Of a DNA stretch of 64,000 nucleotides, positions 26,426-35,936 are shown one piece after another; the stretch's first letter is position 1; each line of letters starts with the position of its first letter. This stretch comes from Prevotella sp. (GTDB lineage: Bacteria > Bacteroidota > Bacteroidia > Bacteroidales > Bacteroidaceae). The DNA lies in assembly GCA_017477435.1 (NCBI GenBank), contig JAFUVV010000047.1, forward strand, positions 1-64,000. Direction: 5' to 3'. The notes beneath the pieces were generated by a model. The model ran no database searches. It had not been told where the DNA came from and was given only the letters and a program-made list of their open reading frames with translations. Made by a program: the position numbers and the translations under genes.

Positions 26426-26469
26426 AACGATTTCGCAGATTACGCCTGAACGTAATCTGCGAAATCGTT
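26426..26469. terminator. Terminator between PafA and GH106 genes
   Basis: A perfect 19-bp stem (26426-26444 with 26451-26469, arm beginning AACGATTTCGCAG) with a 6-base loop, in the gap between two convergent genes. The T-runs are short, so it may work in both directions. Confidence 0.75.
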
Positions 26470-26496
26470 TATTATAACAGAGGAACCTTCCTCACA

Positions 26497-28998
26497 CTAT
26501 TCTGTCCGTGCACTGACAATCTCCACGGGACCGACGAGGCCTGCCGGCTGCAGGGGAGAGTCTTTGCGGAAGTAGTTCCAAATGACGAAAGTCTTGCGGT
26601 TTTTCTGCGGTCTGTCGCCCGGCTTCATAAACCATTCGGGCAGCGCCTTCAGCCCTCTGCCTCGCTCAACACCGCGGTCATACCCCCACTCGAAGTCGGG
26701 CTCCCACTGCTCGTCGCCTATCATGCGGTTGGCCCAGTTGTTGGTCACCGCAATCGTGATGGTGTTCTCGCCGCGATGGAGGAAATCGGTGATGTCGGCA
26801 TCGTAAGGCGGATACCAGAGCACCCCGACCTTCTTCCCGTTCACCGACAGCTCGGCAATGTCGTTGAGAGTGCCGAAGCGGATTATCACGCGGCGGCCCT
26901 TGCCCAGCTCATTCTTGTCGACGACGACACGCTTCGTGTATGTTGCCGTGCCGGAGAAATACTTCAGCCGCTCGTCGGGCGACAGGCTGAAATCGGTCAG
27001 TGTGAATGCCGGGATGGAGAAAGACTCGTCGAGCTTCGGGCTGAGGGTTAGCTCCCATGGGCCTTCCACCTTGCGCGATGTCTCACTCTTGACGATATAG
27101 GCTGCCGACTTCTTGTATTTTGCCTTGCCATGGTTTATCACTATGAATGCCGACTTCCCCGGCTGGAGCGTCACTGTCACCGTCCCGTCGGTGCCGACAC
27201 CAATGCCTGCGTTCTGCTCGGCATAGCTTATCTTTCCGGTGTAAGGATCCCAGAGCTCGACGGAACTGGAGGTGATGGGCGATGAGAGATGGGTGGAGGC
27301 CGGTCTTAACTCTGTTGTTGCCGGGCTTTCTTTCTGATTCACCACGAAATAGATGTCGGCATTCGTCGTCCGACGGTGCAGGTAGGTGTCGGTGCGCTCT
27401 TCGAGAGTGCCCTGGCGGAGCATCATCTGGCAGCGCGACAGATAGGTGAAGAATGCCTTTCCGGGTTCAAACCACGTCTGGAAACGGCTGAAATGAGTTC
27501 CCCACCATCCCATTCCCATGCCGGGCTGATAGCGGTCGGGGAACGGCTGGTGGACCCAGTGGTGGAGGAAGAGCAGGTTGGCACCCGAGACGAATGCTCC
27601 GTCGGCCGAATGCTTAAGGAACGCCGGATCCTCTGTGTATTTACTCACTTCGGGTCTTCCCGTGAATGCTTCTGCCCCCACGATGTTCTTCCCTGCCGCC
27701 TTGGCGGGGTCTACGATATAGCCGGGTATGCGTCCTGAGCCGCCTGTCCAGTATTCGCTCATGGGCAGGTCGGGTATTGCGACGCACTCAGAGGTGTTGA
27801 ACGGCCCCCAATATGGTTCCCAGAACATCTGCAGTCCGGCATCGTGAATTTTCTTCAGTGCGGGTTTCCAGCCGTTGTCTATGAAGAGACGGCTGATCGT
27901 TTCTTCCATGTCTTTCTTCGTCTTGCCTATCTTCTTTGCGTCGTTCGACACGTCATTCTCGGCAATGGCAATGAGCGGGTCGTAGCCGTGCATCTCCATG
28001 AACTTCTCTCGGAAGCCGTCGGTCCAGTCCTGCTGGCCGGCCTCGTAGCTGTCGACGAGCAGGTGGGTGAACGATCGTCCGATGTATGGCTTCAGATGTT
28101 CCGTGAGCGGACCGAGCACCTGGTCCCAGTGGTAGTTGGTGACACTGAGGCTCATCTTGTCGGCCTCGAGCGTCTTGCCGATGAGGTCGTCGGGGAGAGG
28201 ATGTGGTGTCGACATTGTCGGTGCGTGTCCGAAGCGATATATGGCCCACCTGCCCTCCGGCGCATCCCACGTGAAACGTCCGTCGGAGTCCATCAGGGAG
28301 GAAACGTCTTTTAGTGTAGAGTTTAGAGTGTAGAGTGTAGAGTTACCGTCAGCGTTAGCGTTTTCGTTATCGTTAGCGTTATCGTTCCCGTTCCCGTTAT
28401 CGTTAATCTTCACGGCCACTACGGCCACGTCTTTATAAAACGTAGCCTGCCGCTTGCGCCCGCTGTAGTCGGTGAACACGGGATATTCCGGCTGCGGCAG
28501 GAGGATGTCTACGCGCCCGCCGCCATCGACGTCGGTGCGCGTCTTCACAATCTTCTGCATGCACATCTCCTCCGTTATCCACGGGCCTCCCGTGGTGCTG
28601 TATCCCGGCGAGTTGTGCAGTCCTATCTTCATCCCCAGCCGCTCAGCCTCCTGCGCTGCGAAGACGAGAGCATCCCAGTAAGCCGGGCTGCGATAGGTCT
28701 GTTCGGGCCAGGGGTTGCCTTCGATGGGATAATGACTTTCCTGCACTGCCGACGTTATGTTGAATATCGTAGCTCCGGCGATGCCTGCCTCTTTCATTGC
28801 CTCGAGGTCTTTCCTGATGCCCTCCTTTGAGAAGTTGCTGCCCATCCAGTGCCACCACACGTAGGGTCGGTACTCCATTGGCGGCTGCAAGAACATCTTT
28901 GCCAGGTCGCGAGTCTGAATATTGTCCTTGCCGTCGGCCGCAACCGTGCCTGCCACGAGAGTAAGGGCAAGCGAGAGAAAAAGTCGGATTTTGTTCAT
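26497..28998 (-). CDS. GH106-type alpha-L-rhamnosidase
   Basis: An 833-residue exported protein; start MNKIRLFLSLAL at 28998 gives a signal peptide, while the longer frame would run into the GTAC array upstream. The N-terminal YRPYVWWHWMGSNFSKEGI and the C-terminal sugar-binding-like domain (NTITIAVTNNWANRMIGDEQ) are those of GH106 enzymes that release rhamnose from pectin rhamnogalacturonan. Residues about 197-230 (NDNGNGNDNANDNENANADG then NSTLYTLNSTLK) are encoded by a short tandem repeat shared with intergenic DNA. Convergent with PafA. Confidence 0.87.
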   Translation of the reverse strand: MNKIRLFLSLALTLVAGTVAADGKDNIQTRDLAKMFLQPPMEYRPYVWWHWMGSNFSKEGIRKDLEAMKEAGIAGATIFNITSAVQESHYPIEGNPWPEQTYRSPAYWDALVFAAQEAERLGMKIGLHNSPGYSTTGGPWITEEMCMQKIVKTRTDVDGGGRVDILLPQPEYPVFTDYSGRKRQATFYKDVAVVAVKINDNGNGNDNANDNENANADGNSTLYTLNSTLKDVSSLMDSDGRFTWDAPEGRWAIYRFGHAPTMSTPHPLPDDLIGKTLEADKMSLSVTNYHWDQVLGPLTEHLKPYIGRSFTHLLVDSYEAGQQDWTDGFREKFMEMHGYDPLIAIAENDVSNDAKKIGKTKKDMEETISRLFIDNGWKPALKKIHDAGLQMFWEPYWGPFNTSECVAIPDLPMSEYWTGGSGRIPGYIVDPAKAAGKNIVGAEAFTGRPEVSKYTEDPAFLKHSADGAFVSGANLLFLHHWVHQPFPDRYQPGMGMGWWGTHFSRFQTWFEPGKAFFTYLSRCQMMLRQGTLEERTDTYLHRRTTNADIYFVVNQKESPATTELRPASTHLSSPITSSSVELWDPYTGKISYAEQNAGIGVGTDGTVTVTLQPGKSAFIVINHGKAKYKKSAAYIVKSETSRKVEGPWELTLSPKLDESFSIPAFTLTDFSLSPDERLKYFSGTATYTKRVVVDKNELGKGRRVIIRFGTLNDIAELSVNGKKVGVLWYPPYDADITDFLHRGENTITIAVTNNWANRMIGDEQWEPDFEWGYDRGVERGRGLKALPEWFMKPGDRPQKNRKTFVIWNYFRKDSPLQPAGLVGPVEIVSARTE

Positions 28999-29388
28999 AG
29001 TATAATGTTTAAGATTCTTCCGTCGATACTGTTTTTCCGTCTGCGAAGATAGCAAAAGATTGTCAGACGTGCAAACATTCCGCCGTTTTTCTATGCTTTG
29101 TTTCGCTGGGCATGCTTCCCCAGGCGCAGTACATGGGCTTTGTACTCCAAGTACATGGGCTTTGTACTGCGAGTACATGGCTTTTGTACTCCGAGTACAT
29201 GGCCCATGTACTGCCGCCTGCCGTTTTCACCGTCACCGACACATGGCGCGAATGGCGTTTTTACATGCGTGAGAGAATAATCGGCTTAAAAAAAGTTATT
29301 TTTCCCTCTCCTTTATACATTATATAAAATAAAACATGTAACTTCGCCGAGAAAATTATTATAAGGTAAAAGATAGCAGAATAGAGAA
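28999..29388. other. Divergent intergenic region with array C
   Basis: No gene. It holds GTAC array C (29128-29212) and, for rightward rseP, a -7-like TAACTTCG at 29339-29346 without a clear -33 element. Confidence 0.6.
29128..29212 (+). repeat. GTAC dyad array C (4 units)
   Basis: Four 22-bp units. The last is a 19-bp palindrome (AGTACATGGCCCATGTACT). The outer flanks CAGGCG and CGCCTG extend the pairing of the array ends, so the whole element is an inverted repeat. Confidence 0.9.
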
Positions 29389-30780
29389 ATGGAAGTATTT
29401 CTGATCCGGCTGTTGCAGTTCTTGCTTGCAATCAGCCTTCTGGTGCTCCTCCACGAGGGCGGACACTTCTTCTTCGCCAAGCTCTTTGGCGTCAGGGTAG
29501 ACAAGTTTTACATGTTCTTCGATCCAAGTATAGGGCGATGGGACGGCAGTATATTCAAGTTCAAGCCCAAAGGCTCCGACACTCAGTACGGCATGGGATG
29601 GCTTCCGCTGGGAGGCTACTGCAAGATAGCGGGCATGATCGACGAGAGCTTCGACACGGAGCAGATGGCTCAGCCCGTGCAGCAGTGGGAGTTCCGCGCG
29701 AAACCGGCATGGCAGCGCCTGCTCATAATGATAGGCGGCGTGACGGTGAACTTCCTCCTGGCGCTGCTCATCTACTCGATGTGCCTCTATCACTGGGGCG
29801 ACGACTACGTGGCAGCAAAGGACATGACGCTGGGAATGAAGTTCAACGCCGAGGCGAAAGCACTCGGATTTGAAGACGGCGACATACTCCTCTCCACCGA
29901 CCGTGGCGAGTTTAAGGACTTCAGTGCCGACATGTATCGCGACCTGTCGCGCGCCCGAGAAGTCACACTCCTCCGTGGCGGCAAGGAGACGACACTCCTG
30001 CTGCCGGGCGACATCGACTATCTGGAGATGCTGAAGAGCCAGCCGCAATTCGTAAGACCACTGATACCCGCAAAGATCGACAGCGTGCTGCCAGGATCGA
30101 TAGCCGAGAGCATCGGCCTCCGACAGGGCGACACGATCACGGGAGTGGACGACAAGGCGGTGGACAGCTACAACGAGTTCGTGAGCGAGCTGGGACGCCA
30201 TCAGGACATGCTCGCCCAGGCAGCTACGGCCGCCGACTCCACCGAGGCACTGAGCGTGCAGGTGGTCTTCGTACACGAGGGCGACACAGCAGCGACGATA
30301 GCCACGGCACAGCTCACGGAGAAGATGCAGCTCGGCTTCCTCGTGAAGAGCGTGGCGGGGATGTACAAGAACACCCACGTCAGCTACGGACTGCTGGAGA
30401 GCTTCCCGGCAGGAGTGAAATACGGATGCAACGTGCTGAGCGGCTACGTGCGCGACCTGAAGTATGTCTTCACAGCCGAAGGAGCAAAGTCGCTCGGAGG
30501 CTTCGGAGCCATCGGAAGCCTGTTCCCGCCAGTGTGGGACTGGCACATGTTCTGGCTCATGACAGCATTCCTGAGCATCATCCTCGCATTCATGAACATC
30601 CTGCCAATACCTGCCCTCGACGGCGGACACGTGCTCTTCCTCATCTATGAGATGATAACAGGACGACAGCCAAGCGAGAAGTTCATGATAGGAGCCGAAT
30701 ACGTGGGCATGGGAATACTCATACTGCTCATGGTGGTAGCCAACCTGAACGACATCCTCCGATGGATAGGAGTGATGTAG
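29389..30780 (+). CDS. rseP: RseP family intramembrane zinc protease
   Basis: A 463-residue site-2 protease. HEGGH at 22-26 in the first membrane helix and NILPIPALDGGH near the C-terminus bind zinc, and a PDZ domain lies around 215-270 (VLPGSIAESIGLRQGDTITG). It cuts membrane-bound anti-sigma factors and spent signal peptides. In many relatives it lies next to dxr; here it has its own leader and no dxr neighbour. It ends just before a glycosidase remnant. Confidence 0.93.
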   Translation: MEVFLIRLLQFLLAISLLVLLHEGGHFFFAKLFGVRVDKFYMFFDPSIGRWDGSIFKFKPKGSDTQYGMGWLPLGGYCKIAGMIDESFDTEQMAQPVQQWEFRAKPAWQRLLIMIGGVTVNFLLALLIYSMCLYHWGDDYVAAKDMTLGMKFNAEAKALGFEDGDILLSTDRGEFKDFSADMYRDLSRAREVTLLRGGKETTLLLPGDIDYLEMLKSQPQFVRPLIPAKIDSVLPGSIAESIGLRQGDTITGVDDKAVDSYNEFVSELGRHQDMLAQAATAADSTEALSVQVVFVHEGDTAATIATAQLTEKMQLGFLVKSVAGMYKNTHVSYGLLESFPAGVKYGCNVLSGYVRDLKYVFTAEGAKSLGGFGAIGSLFPPVWDWHMFWLMTAFLSIILAFMNILPIPALDGGHVLFLIYEMITGRQPSEKFMIGAEYVGMGILILLMVVANLNDILRWIGVM

Positions 30781-30809
30781 AGAATGCATGATTGAAAAGT
30801 GAAAGTTGA

Positions 30810-31061
30810 TTTTTTGAAGCAACGAGAGCGTCTCCACTACAGTTCCGTGCCGAAGGACGACAGATCCCTTCGTGGGGATTCGACTCCACAGGACTCACCG
30901 ACCTCGTCCCGACACAGTGGGCACCACGCGAAGAGTCGTTCGCACCAATCACGCTCATACCAATGGGCGCAGCTCGACTGCGCATAAGCGCCTTCCCACG
31001 CGAAACTGATAAATATGGCGGCGCCTACTCTTCTTATATTTATATCATAAAACTCGTATGA
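30810..31061 (+). pseudogene. C-terminal remnant of a glycosidase-like protein
   Basis: An 83-codon open stretch without a start codon, bounded by a TGA at 30807 and a TGA at 31059. It encodes PLQFRAEGRQIPSWGFDSTG, later ITLIPMGAARLRISAFPR. Endings like TLIPxGxxxLRIxxFP are typical of the C-terminus of DUF1680 (GH127-type) and related secreted sugar enzymes. No upstream part is present, so this is the tail of a deleted gene. Confidence 0.6.
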
Positions 31062-31115
31062 GCATAAGTAGAACCTGAGAGTAAGTTAATTTGTTAATCC
31101 GCTAATTTGCACAAT

Positions 31116-33326
31116 ATGGCAAACCTAAGATTCAAGGTTGTGGCCGAGGCATTCAGAAAACGTCCTCTCGAGGTGGAATGCCCAAAGGAAAGGCCATCGG
31201 AGTATTTCGGACGACTGGTGTTCACACGTGAGAAGATGAAGAATTATCTCGACACTGATGTCTTCGAAAAACTTCTCAATGTGATCGACAACGGTGCCAA
31301 GCTCGACAGTTCCATCGCCGACGCTGTGGCCAAAGGCATGATGGCGTGGGCTATCGACAACGGTGCCACACACTACACCCACTGGTTCCAGCCTCTAAAT
31401 GAAGGCACGGCCGAGAAGCACGACGCGTTCATTTCATTCCAGTCGTCGCCCGACGAAGAGATGGGAACACGACAGATGGTAGAACGTCTCTCAGGCAGCC
31501 TGCTCATGCAACAGGAGCCGGATGCAAGTTCGTTCCCATCAGGAGGAATCCGTGCTACATTCGAAGCCCGCGGATACTCAGCGTGGGACCCCACATCGCC
31601 AGTATTCATCATCGACGACACCCTTTGCATACCCACAATCTTCATATCCTACACTGGCGAGGCTCTCGACTATAAAGCCCCACTGAAGCGTGCCCTCAGG
31701 GCTGTGAACGAGGCTGCCGCAGCCGTGGAACGCTATTTCGACGAAAGCGTTGAGAGAGTGGTATCAAACCTTGGATGGGAACAGGAGTACTTCCTTGTCG
31801 ACGAAGGTCTCTACTCGGCCCGCCCCGATCTGATGCTCACAGGACGAACACTGATGGGACATGAAAGTGCAAAGAACCAACAGATGGACGATCACTACTT
31901 CGGTATCATCCCCGATCGTGTCCAGGCTTTCATGAAAGATTTGGAATATCAGGCACTCGAGTTGGCAATCCCATGCAAGACACGCCACAACGAAGCAGCA
32001 CCAAATCAGTTTGAACTGGCACCTATCTATGAGGAAGCCAACCTTGCAGTAGACCACAACATGCAGTTGATGAGCCTGATGAAGCGTGTTGCAAGGAAGC
32101 ACGGATTCAGAGTGTTGCTCCACGAGAAGCCGTTTGCAGGCATCAACGGTTCGGGAAAGCACTGCAACTGGAGCCTATCGACCGACAACGGCACACTGCT
32201 TCATGCACCTGGCAAGACAGCTGAGCAGAATCTGAGATTCGTCGTTTTTGTCGTTGAGACTCTCATGGGAGTGTATCGCCACAACGGACTTCTGAAGGCG
32301 AGCATCATGAGTGCGACCAACGCTCACCGGCTGGGATCGAACGAAGCGCCGCCGGCAATCATCTCGAGTTTCCTCGGAAAGCAGGTAAACGAACTGCTGG
32401 AACATATAGAGAAGGCCGACCGCGACGACTTGTTCAGCATGAAAGGCAAGCAAGGCATGAGCCTCGACATTCCAGAGATTCCCGAACTATTAATCGACAA
32501 CACCGACCGCAACCGCACGTCGCCGTTTGCTTTCACGGGAAACAGGTTTGAGTTCCGTGCCGTGGGATCGGAGGCCAACTGTGCCTCGGCAATGATTGCG
32601 CTGTCGGCAGCCGTGGCAGAGGCTCTCGCCAGCTTCCGCGAGAGAGTAGATCGTCTCATCGCTGCCGGACAAGAAAAGACGAGTGCCATCATCGATGTCC
32701 TGCGCGACGACATAAAGACCTCAAAGCCGATACGCTTCGATGGCAACGGCTACAGTCAGGAGTGGGTGGAAGAAGCCACACGACGAGGACTCGACGTGGA
32801 GCGTTCGTGCCCGATAATCTTCGACCGCTATCTCGACGAAGAAAGCATCCAGATGTTTGAAAGCCTTGGTGTCATGACACGTAAGGAGCTGGCCGCACGC
32901 AACGAGGTGAAATGGGACACATACACTAAGAAGATTCAAATTGAAGCCCGGGTACTGGGCGACCTGTCGCTGAATCATATCATCCCTGTGGCAACGGAAT
33001 ACCAGACCCGTCTTGCCACGGGAGTAAGGAGCATGATGGAGGTGATGGGCGAAGAGGAGGGGCGCGGAATGTCGAGCCGAAACATCAAGCTCATCCGCGA
33101 GATTGCCGAACGCACACAGATCATAGAGACAAAGGTGGAGGAACTCGTCGAGGCGCGCAAGCAGGCCAACCGCATCGAGAGCGAAAGGGAAAAAGCCATT
33201 GCCTACCACGACAATGTAGAACCGAAAATGGGCGACATCCGCTATCAGATTGACAAGCTCGAGCTCATCGTTGCCGACGAGTTGTGGACACTGCCAAAGT
33301 ATCGCGAACTGCTGTTCATCAGATAA
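31116..33326 (+). CDS. glnN: Glutamine synthetase type III
   Basis: A 736-residue protein of GlnN length, the class typical of Bacteroidales; makes glutamine from glutamate and ammonia with ATP. Diagnostic parts: FPSGGIRATFEARGYSAWDP, the catalytic core GINGSGKHCNWSLS, and NRTSPFAFTGNRFEFRAVGS. ATG at 31116 chosen over a TTG three codons upstream. Preceded by a glycosidase remnant; no PII or regulator gene nearby. Confidence 0.96.
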   Translation: MANLRFKVVAEAFRKRPLEVECPKERPSEYFGRLVFTREKMKNYLDTDVFEKLLNVIDNGAKLDSSIADAVAKGMMAWAIDNGATHYTHWFQPLNEGTAEKHDAFISFQSSPDEEMGTRQMVERLSGSLLMQQEPDASSFPSGGIRATFEARGYSAWDPTSPVFIIDDTLCIPTIFISYTGEALDYKAPLKRALRAVNEAAAAVERYFDESVERVVSNLGWEQEYFLVDEGLYSARPDLMLTGRTLMGHESAKNQQMDDHYFGIIPDRVQAFMKDLEYQALELAIPCKTRHNEAAPNQFELAPIYEEANLAVDHNMQLMSLMKRVARKHGFRVLLHEKPFAGINGSGKHCNWSLSTDNGTLLHAPGKTAEQNLRFVVFVVETLMGVYRHNGLLKASIMSATNAHRLGSNEAPPAIISSFLGKQVNELLEHIEKADRDDLFSMKGKQGMSLDIPEIPELLIDNTDRNRTSPFAFTGNRFEFRAVGSEANCASAMIALSAAVAEALASFRERVDRLIAAGQEKTSAIIDVLRDDIKTSKPIRFDGNGYSQEWVEEATRRGLDVERSCPIIFDRYLDEESIQMFESLGVMTRKELAARNEVKWDTYTKKIQIEARVLGDLSLNHIIPVATEYQTRLATGVRSMMEVMGEEEGRGMSSRNIKLIREIAERTQIIETKVEELVEARKQANRIESEREKAIAYHDNVEPKMGDIRYQIDKLELIVADELWTLPKYRELLFIR

Positions 33327-33357
33327 TTCACATGTAACATCTTTCAAATTTCAACCT

Positions 33358-33735
33358 ATGAAGCGCATATTGTTTTACAGCATTTTTGCACTGATCGTGG
33401 CAGGAGGACTGTCGTCGTGCAGCACAAAGCAAGGCTGTATCCGCCAGCTCGAGAATCTTTCTGAAGAACTCGACCAGAACGGACAGTACTATACCGTCGG
33501 CGACTGGGAGGATGCTGCCGACAAGTTTGTAAAGATCAGAAAGAACATCAACAAACACCGCTACACACAGACCGAGCGTCGGAAGATAGGTCGACTCGAA
33601 GGCAACTGCGTGACGGCAGTAGCAAAAGGACTCAAAGGACAGGCGAAGAACTTGGGCAGCGAGCTGAGAGGGATTCTTGAGAGCCTGATGGACCTCGTGA
33701 AGAACTGGAAAGACGACGACCCATCCGACGACTGA
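33358..33735 (+). CDS. Small lipoprotein, unknown function
   Basis: A 125-residue protein with signal MKRILFYSIFALIVAGGLSSC, so a lipoprotein. The rest is mainly helical and charged (ADKFVKIRKNINKHRYTQTE) and ends in an acidic DDDPSDD. The start at 33358 follows from the signal peptide; the longer frame overlaps glnN. It precedes the YqiA-like gene by 14 bases. Confidence 0.78.
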   Translation: MKRILFYSIFALIVAGGLSSCSTKQGCIRQLENLSEELDQNGQYYTVGDWEDAADKFVKIRKNINKHRYTQTERRKIGRLEGNCVTAVAKGLKGQAKNLGSELRGILESLMDLVKNWKDDDPSDD

Positions 33736-33749
33736 GGGAACAGGAAGCA

Positions 33750-34691
33750 ATGAAGATAATGTACATCCACGGCTTCGGCTCGTCGGCCGAATCGGGCACG
33801 GTGAAACGGTTGCGTGAACTGTTGCCCGACGCTGTCGTTGTTGCCGACGACGTTCCGCTGCAGCCACAGGATGCCATCGCCATGCTGCACGAAATGGCCG
33901 ACAGGGAAAATCCCGACATCATCATCGGCACAAGCATGGGAGGAATGTATGCCGAACAACTGCATGGCTACGACCGCATACTCGTGAACCCAGCTTTCCA
34001 GATTGCCGACACCATGAAGGAGCACGGCATGATGGGCAACCAGACTTACTTCAATCGTCGCCGCGACGGTGTGCAGCAGTTTGTGGTGACGAATGCTCTC
34101 GTGAAAGACTTCCGCACCATCAGCGAGCAATGCTTCCAGCATCCCGACCCCGAACATGTGTGGGGACTATTCGGCGACCACGACCCTGTAGTGCACACGC
34201 GCAGCCTGTTCCTCGAACATTATCCCCGCGCCATCAATTTCCACGGCGAGCACCGGCTCAACGAGCATACGCTCATCAACTACATCGTGCCTCTCATCCG
34301 CCGTATCGACAAAGCACAGCGGGGGATATCAGACCCTATCATCCTCATCGACTTCAACTGTCTCAGCGACAGTCATGGCAACCCTGCCTCGTCGATGCTG
34401 AAGACCTACTACCAGCTCATCGCCGACTACGACGTCCGCATCCTCGCCCCGTCGACATCGGCACACCCCGAACAGACAACAAGCGTAATGAACTGGGTGG
34501 AGGAGCACATCAGCGCACCGGCCCACGACACCGTCATCTTCTGCAACGACACCGCCATCCTCATGGCCGACTATCTTATTACACGCAATGCAACGGCCGA
34601 GTTCATGGGCTCTGTCGTAGAGTTCGGAAGCGAAGGTATGAAGACGTGGGAGGACGTGGCAACCTATTTCTCACGCCTCGGAGGACAATGA
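33750..34691 (+). CDS. YqiA-like hydrolase with extra C-terminal domain
   Basis: A 313-residue protein. Residues 1-190 match the YqiA/UPF0227 alpha/beta-hydrolase family: MYIHGFGSSAESGTVKRL, nucleophile elbow GTSMGG, GDHDPVV and a late His (GEHRLN). From about 195 a second domain (DPIILIDFNCLSDSHGN to MKTWEDVATYFSRL) resembles a HAD-type 5'-nucleotidase but lacks a clean DxDxT. The acyl or phosphate substrate is unknown. The stop overlaps the ATG of a broken gene. Confidence 0.75.
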   Translation: MKIMYIHGFGSSAESGTVKRLRELLPDAVVVADDVPLQPQDAIAMLHEMADRENPDIIIGTSMGGMYAEQLHGYDRILVNPAFQIADTMKEHGMMGNQTYFNRRRDGVQQFVVTNALVKDFRTISEQCFQHPDPEHVWGLFGDHDPVVHTRSLFLEHYPRAINFHGEHRLNEHTLINYIVPLIRRIDKAQRGISDPIILIDFNCLSDSHGNPASSMLKTYYQLIADYDVRILAPSTSAHPEQTTSVMNWVEEHISAPAHDTVIFCNDTAILMADYLITRNATAEFMGSVVEFGSEGMKTWEDVATYFSRLGGQ

Positions 34692-34872
34692 AAAAAGCCT
34701 ACAAGAAATACGTGGAGGCATGATACGACAATCATGCCAACAACTGGTATCATGATTCCGACGACAAGACAGGATTCCTCAACTAATTCACCGACGGCAT
34801 GTGCTGGACCTGCCTCACTCTCATCCACATCGGCGAGGCTCTCAACCTTCCACACCCCCAAGGGAATCTAAA
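34688..34872 (+). pseudogene. Gene interrupted by two in-frame stops
   Basis: The frame starts with ATG overlapping the previous stop (ATGA at 34688-34691) and encodes MKKAYKKYVEA, TGA (34721), YDNHANNWYHDSDDKTGFLN, TAA (34784), FTDGMCWTCLTLIHIGEALN and on. The amino-acid pattern stays protein-like across both stops, so I read it as a recently decayed gene coupled to the YqiA-like gene. No family recognised. Confidence 0.5.
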
Positions 34873-34919
34873 TCATTGGCGGGGAAAAGATTGTGAAAAA
34901 ATAAGGAAAAACGAAAAAA

Positions 34920-35801
34920 ATGAGAAAACACATTATCACCATTCTCTTCTGCATGCTGGCAATGGTTGCCGCTGCACAGGAAGACCCTACCGACAACCAA
35001 TCGGACGGATGGACTGTGCCGCCGATAAAGATAAAGATAGAGAATACTAAGCAGGGGAAAGACAGTGCGAAGGGAAAGAGGAAGAAGAAAAAAGACATAC
35101 CCTCCTTCTCGAGAGACCGCGACGCTCCTCTCCCTGAATGGCGACGGCCAACTGCAGAGGAATGCGATACTGAGAAAGGCAAGAAGAAGAAAGGCTCCAT
35201 CATCTACTACACAAGCATGGAGAACTTCAAGACTGGCAAGTCGGAAATACTCACCGATGTGGAGATGAAAGACCATTCCGACCACCACGGTGCACTATAT
35301 GGAGGCAACGATTTCAAATTCAAATCCGGCAACGACGATGCCGACGATATACTGAAGAAAAAGGCTCTCATCGTCATCATGGACGATTCGCTCTATGTCA
35401 ATTGCCGAAAGGTGCGCACGTCGGAAGCTAAGTTCCCCCGAGGCTATGCCCACGGCTATCGCTACGACAGCGACAAGATATGTTTCATCAACGAAAAAAT
35501 CGACGACAAAAAGAACGTCAATTCCTCCGCCTTTTTTCTCACCTATATGTTTGGTGTGCCTGGAGCAGTTGCCACAAGTTTCATCTATAAAGACTATCTC
35601 AGCAACACGGTGTGCTATATTCTCGACGACGACAGCGGATTTGTCCGCACTGCGGAGAAAGGCGACTTTATCGACAAGCTGTCGAAATCGGGCCGCAGCG
35701 ACCTAATCGCATGGTTCAAATCGCTCACCAGCGAACAGCAAGAGACCGCTTACAGCGTGCTGCTCGTAATGGAAGAGCTCAGCCTCCTACGTCCTAACTG
35801 A
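34920..35801 (+). CDS. Secreted protein of unknown function
   Basis: A 293-residue protein with signal peptide (MRKHIITILFCMLAMVAAAQ). A lysine-rich low-complexity stretch (KGKRKKKKDIPSFSRDRD, about 52-70) is followed by a beta-rich part with HSDHHGALYGGNDFKFKSG. I do not recognise the fold. It probably lies in the periplasm or outer membrane. Confidence 0.75.
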   Translation: MRKHIITILFCMLAMVAAAQEDPTDNQSDGWTVPPIKIKIENTKQGKDSAKGKRKKKKDIPSFSRDRDAPLPEWRRPTAEECDTEKGKKKKGSIIYYTSMENFKTGKSEILTDVEMKDHSDHHGALYGGNDFKFKSGNDDADDILKKKALIVIMDDSLYVNCRKVRTSEAKFPRGYAHGYRYDSDKICFINEKIDDKKNVNSSAFFLTYMFGVPGAVATSFIYKDYLSNTVCYILDDDSGFVRTAEKGDFIDKLSKSGRSDLIAWFKSLTSEQQETAYSVLLVMEELSLLRPN

Positions 35802-35900
35802 ACTACTATCAGCTTTACTCCCTTGCGGTCAGTGAGTCTCGACGATGACTCGGCAAATCTCCGGGGGGCAACACCTCCAGGAAAAAGTAAAGCAGAAAAA

Positions 35901-35936
35901 ATGAAGACCGAAAGCTGTTTGGTTTTCGGTCTTCAT
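35901..35936 (-). terminator. Terminator of GH43 gene, leftward
   Basis: A perfect 13-bp stem (35901-35913 with 35924-35936) followed on the minus strand by TTTTTT. About 220 bases past the GH43 stop. The remaining bases of 35802-36155 show no gene. Confidence 0.75.

Noticed and set aside
26497..29178. Longer N-terminus for the GH106 protein
   Set aside because: The extra 60 codons translate GTAC array C and the leader; the signal peptide starts at 28998.
33250..33357. Longer N-terminus for the 125-residue lipoprotein
   Set aside because: It overlaps the end of glnN in another frame and would hide the lipoprotein signal.
35802..35900. Small RNA or extra gene after the secreted protein at 34920
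   Set aside because: No start codon with a frame of useful length and no promoter match.
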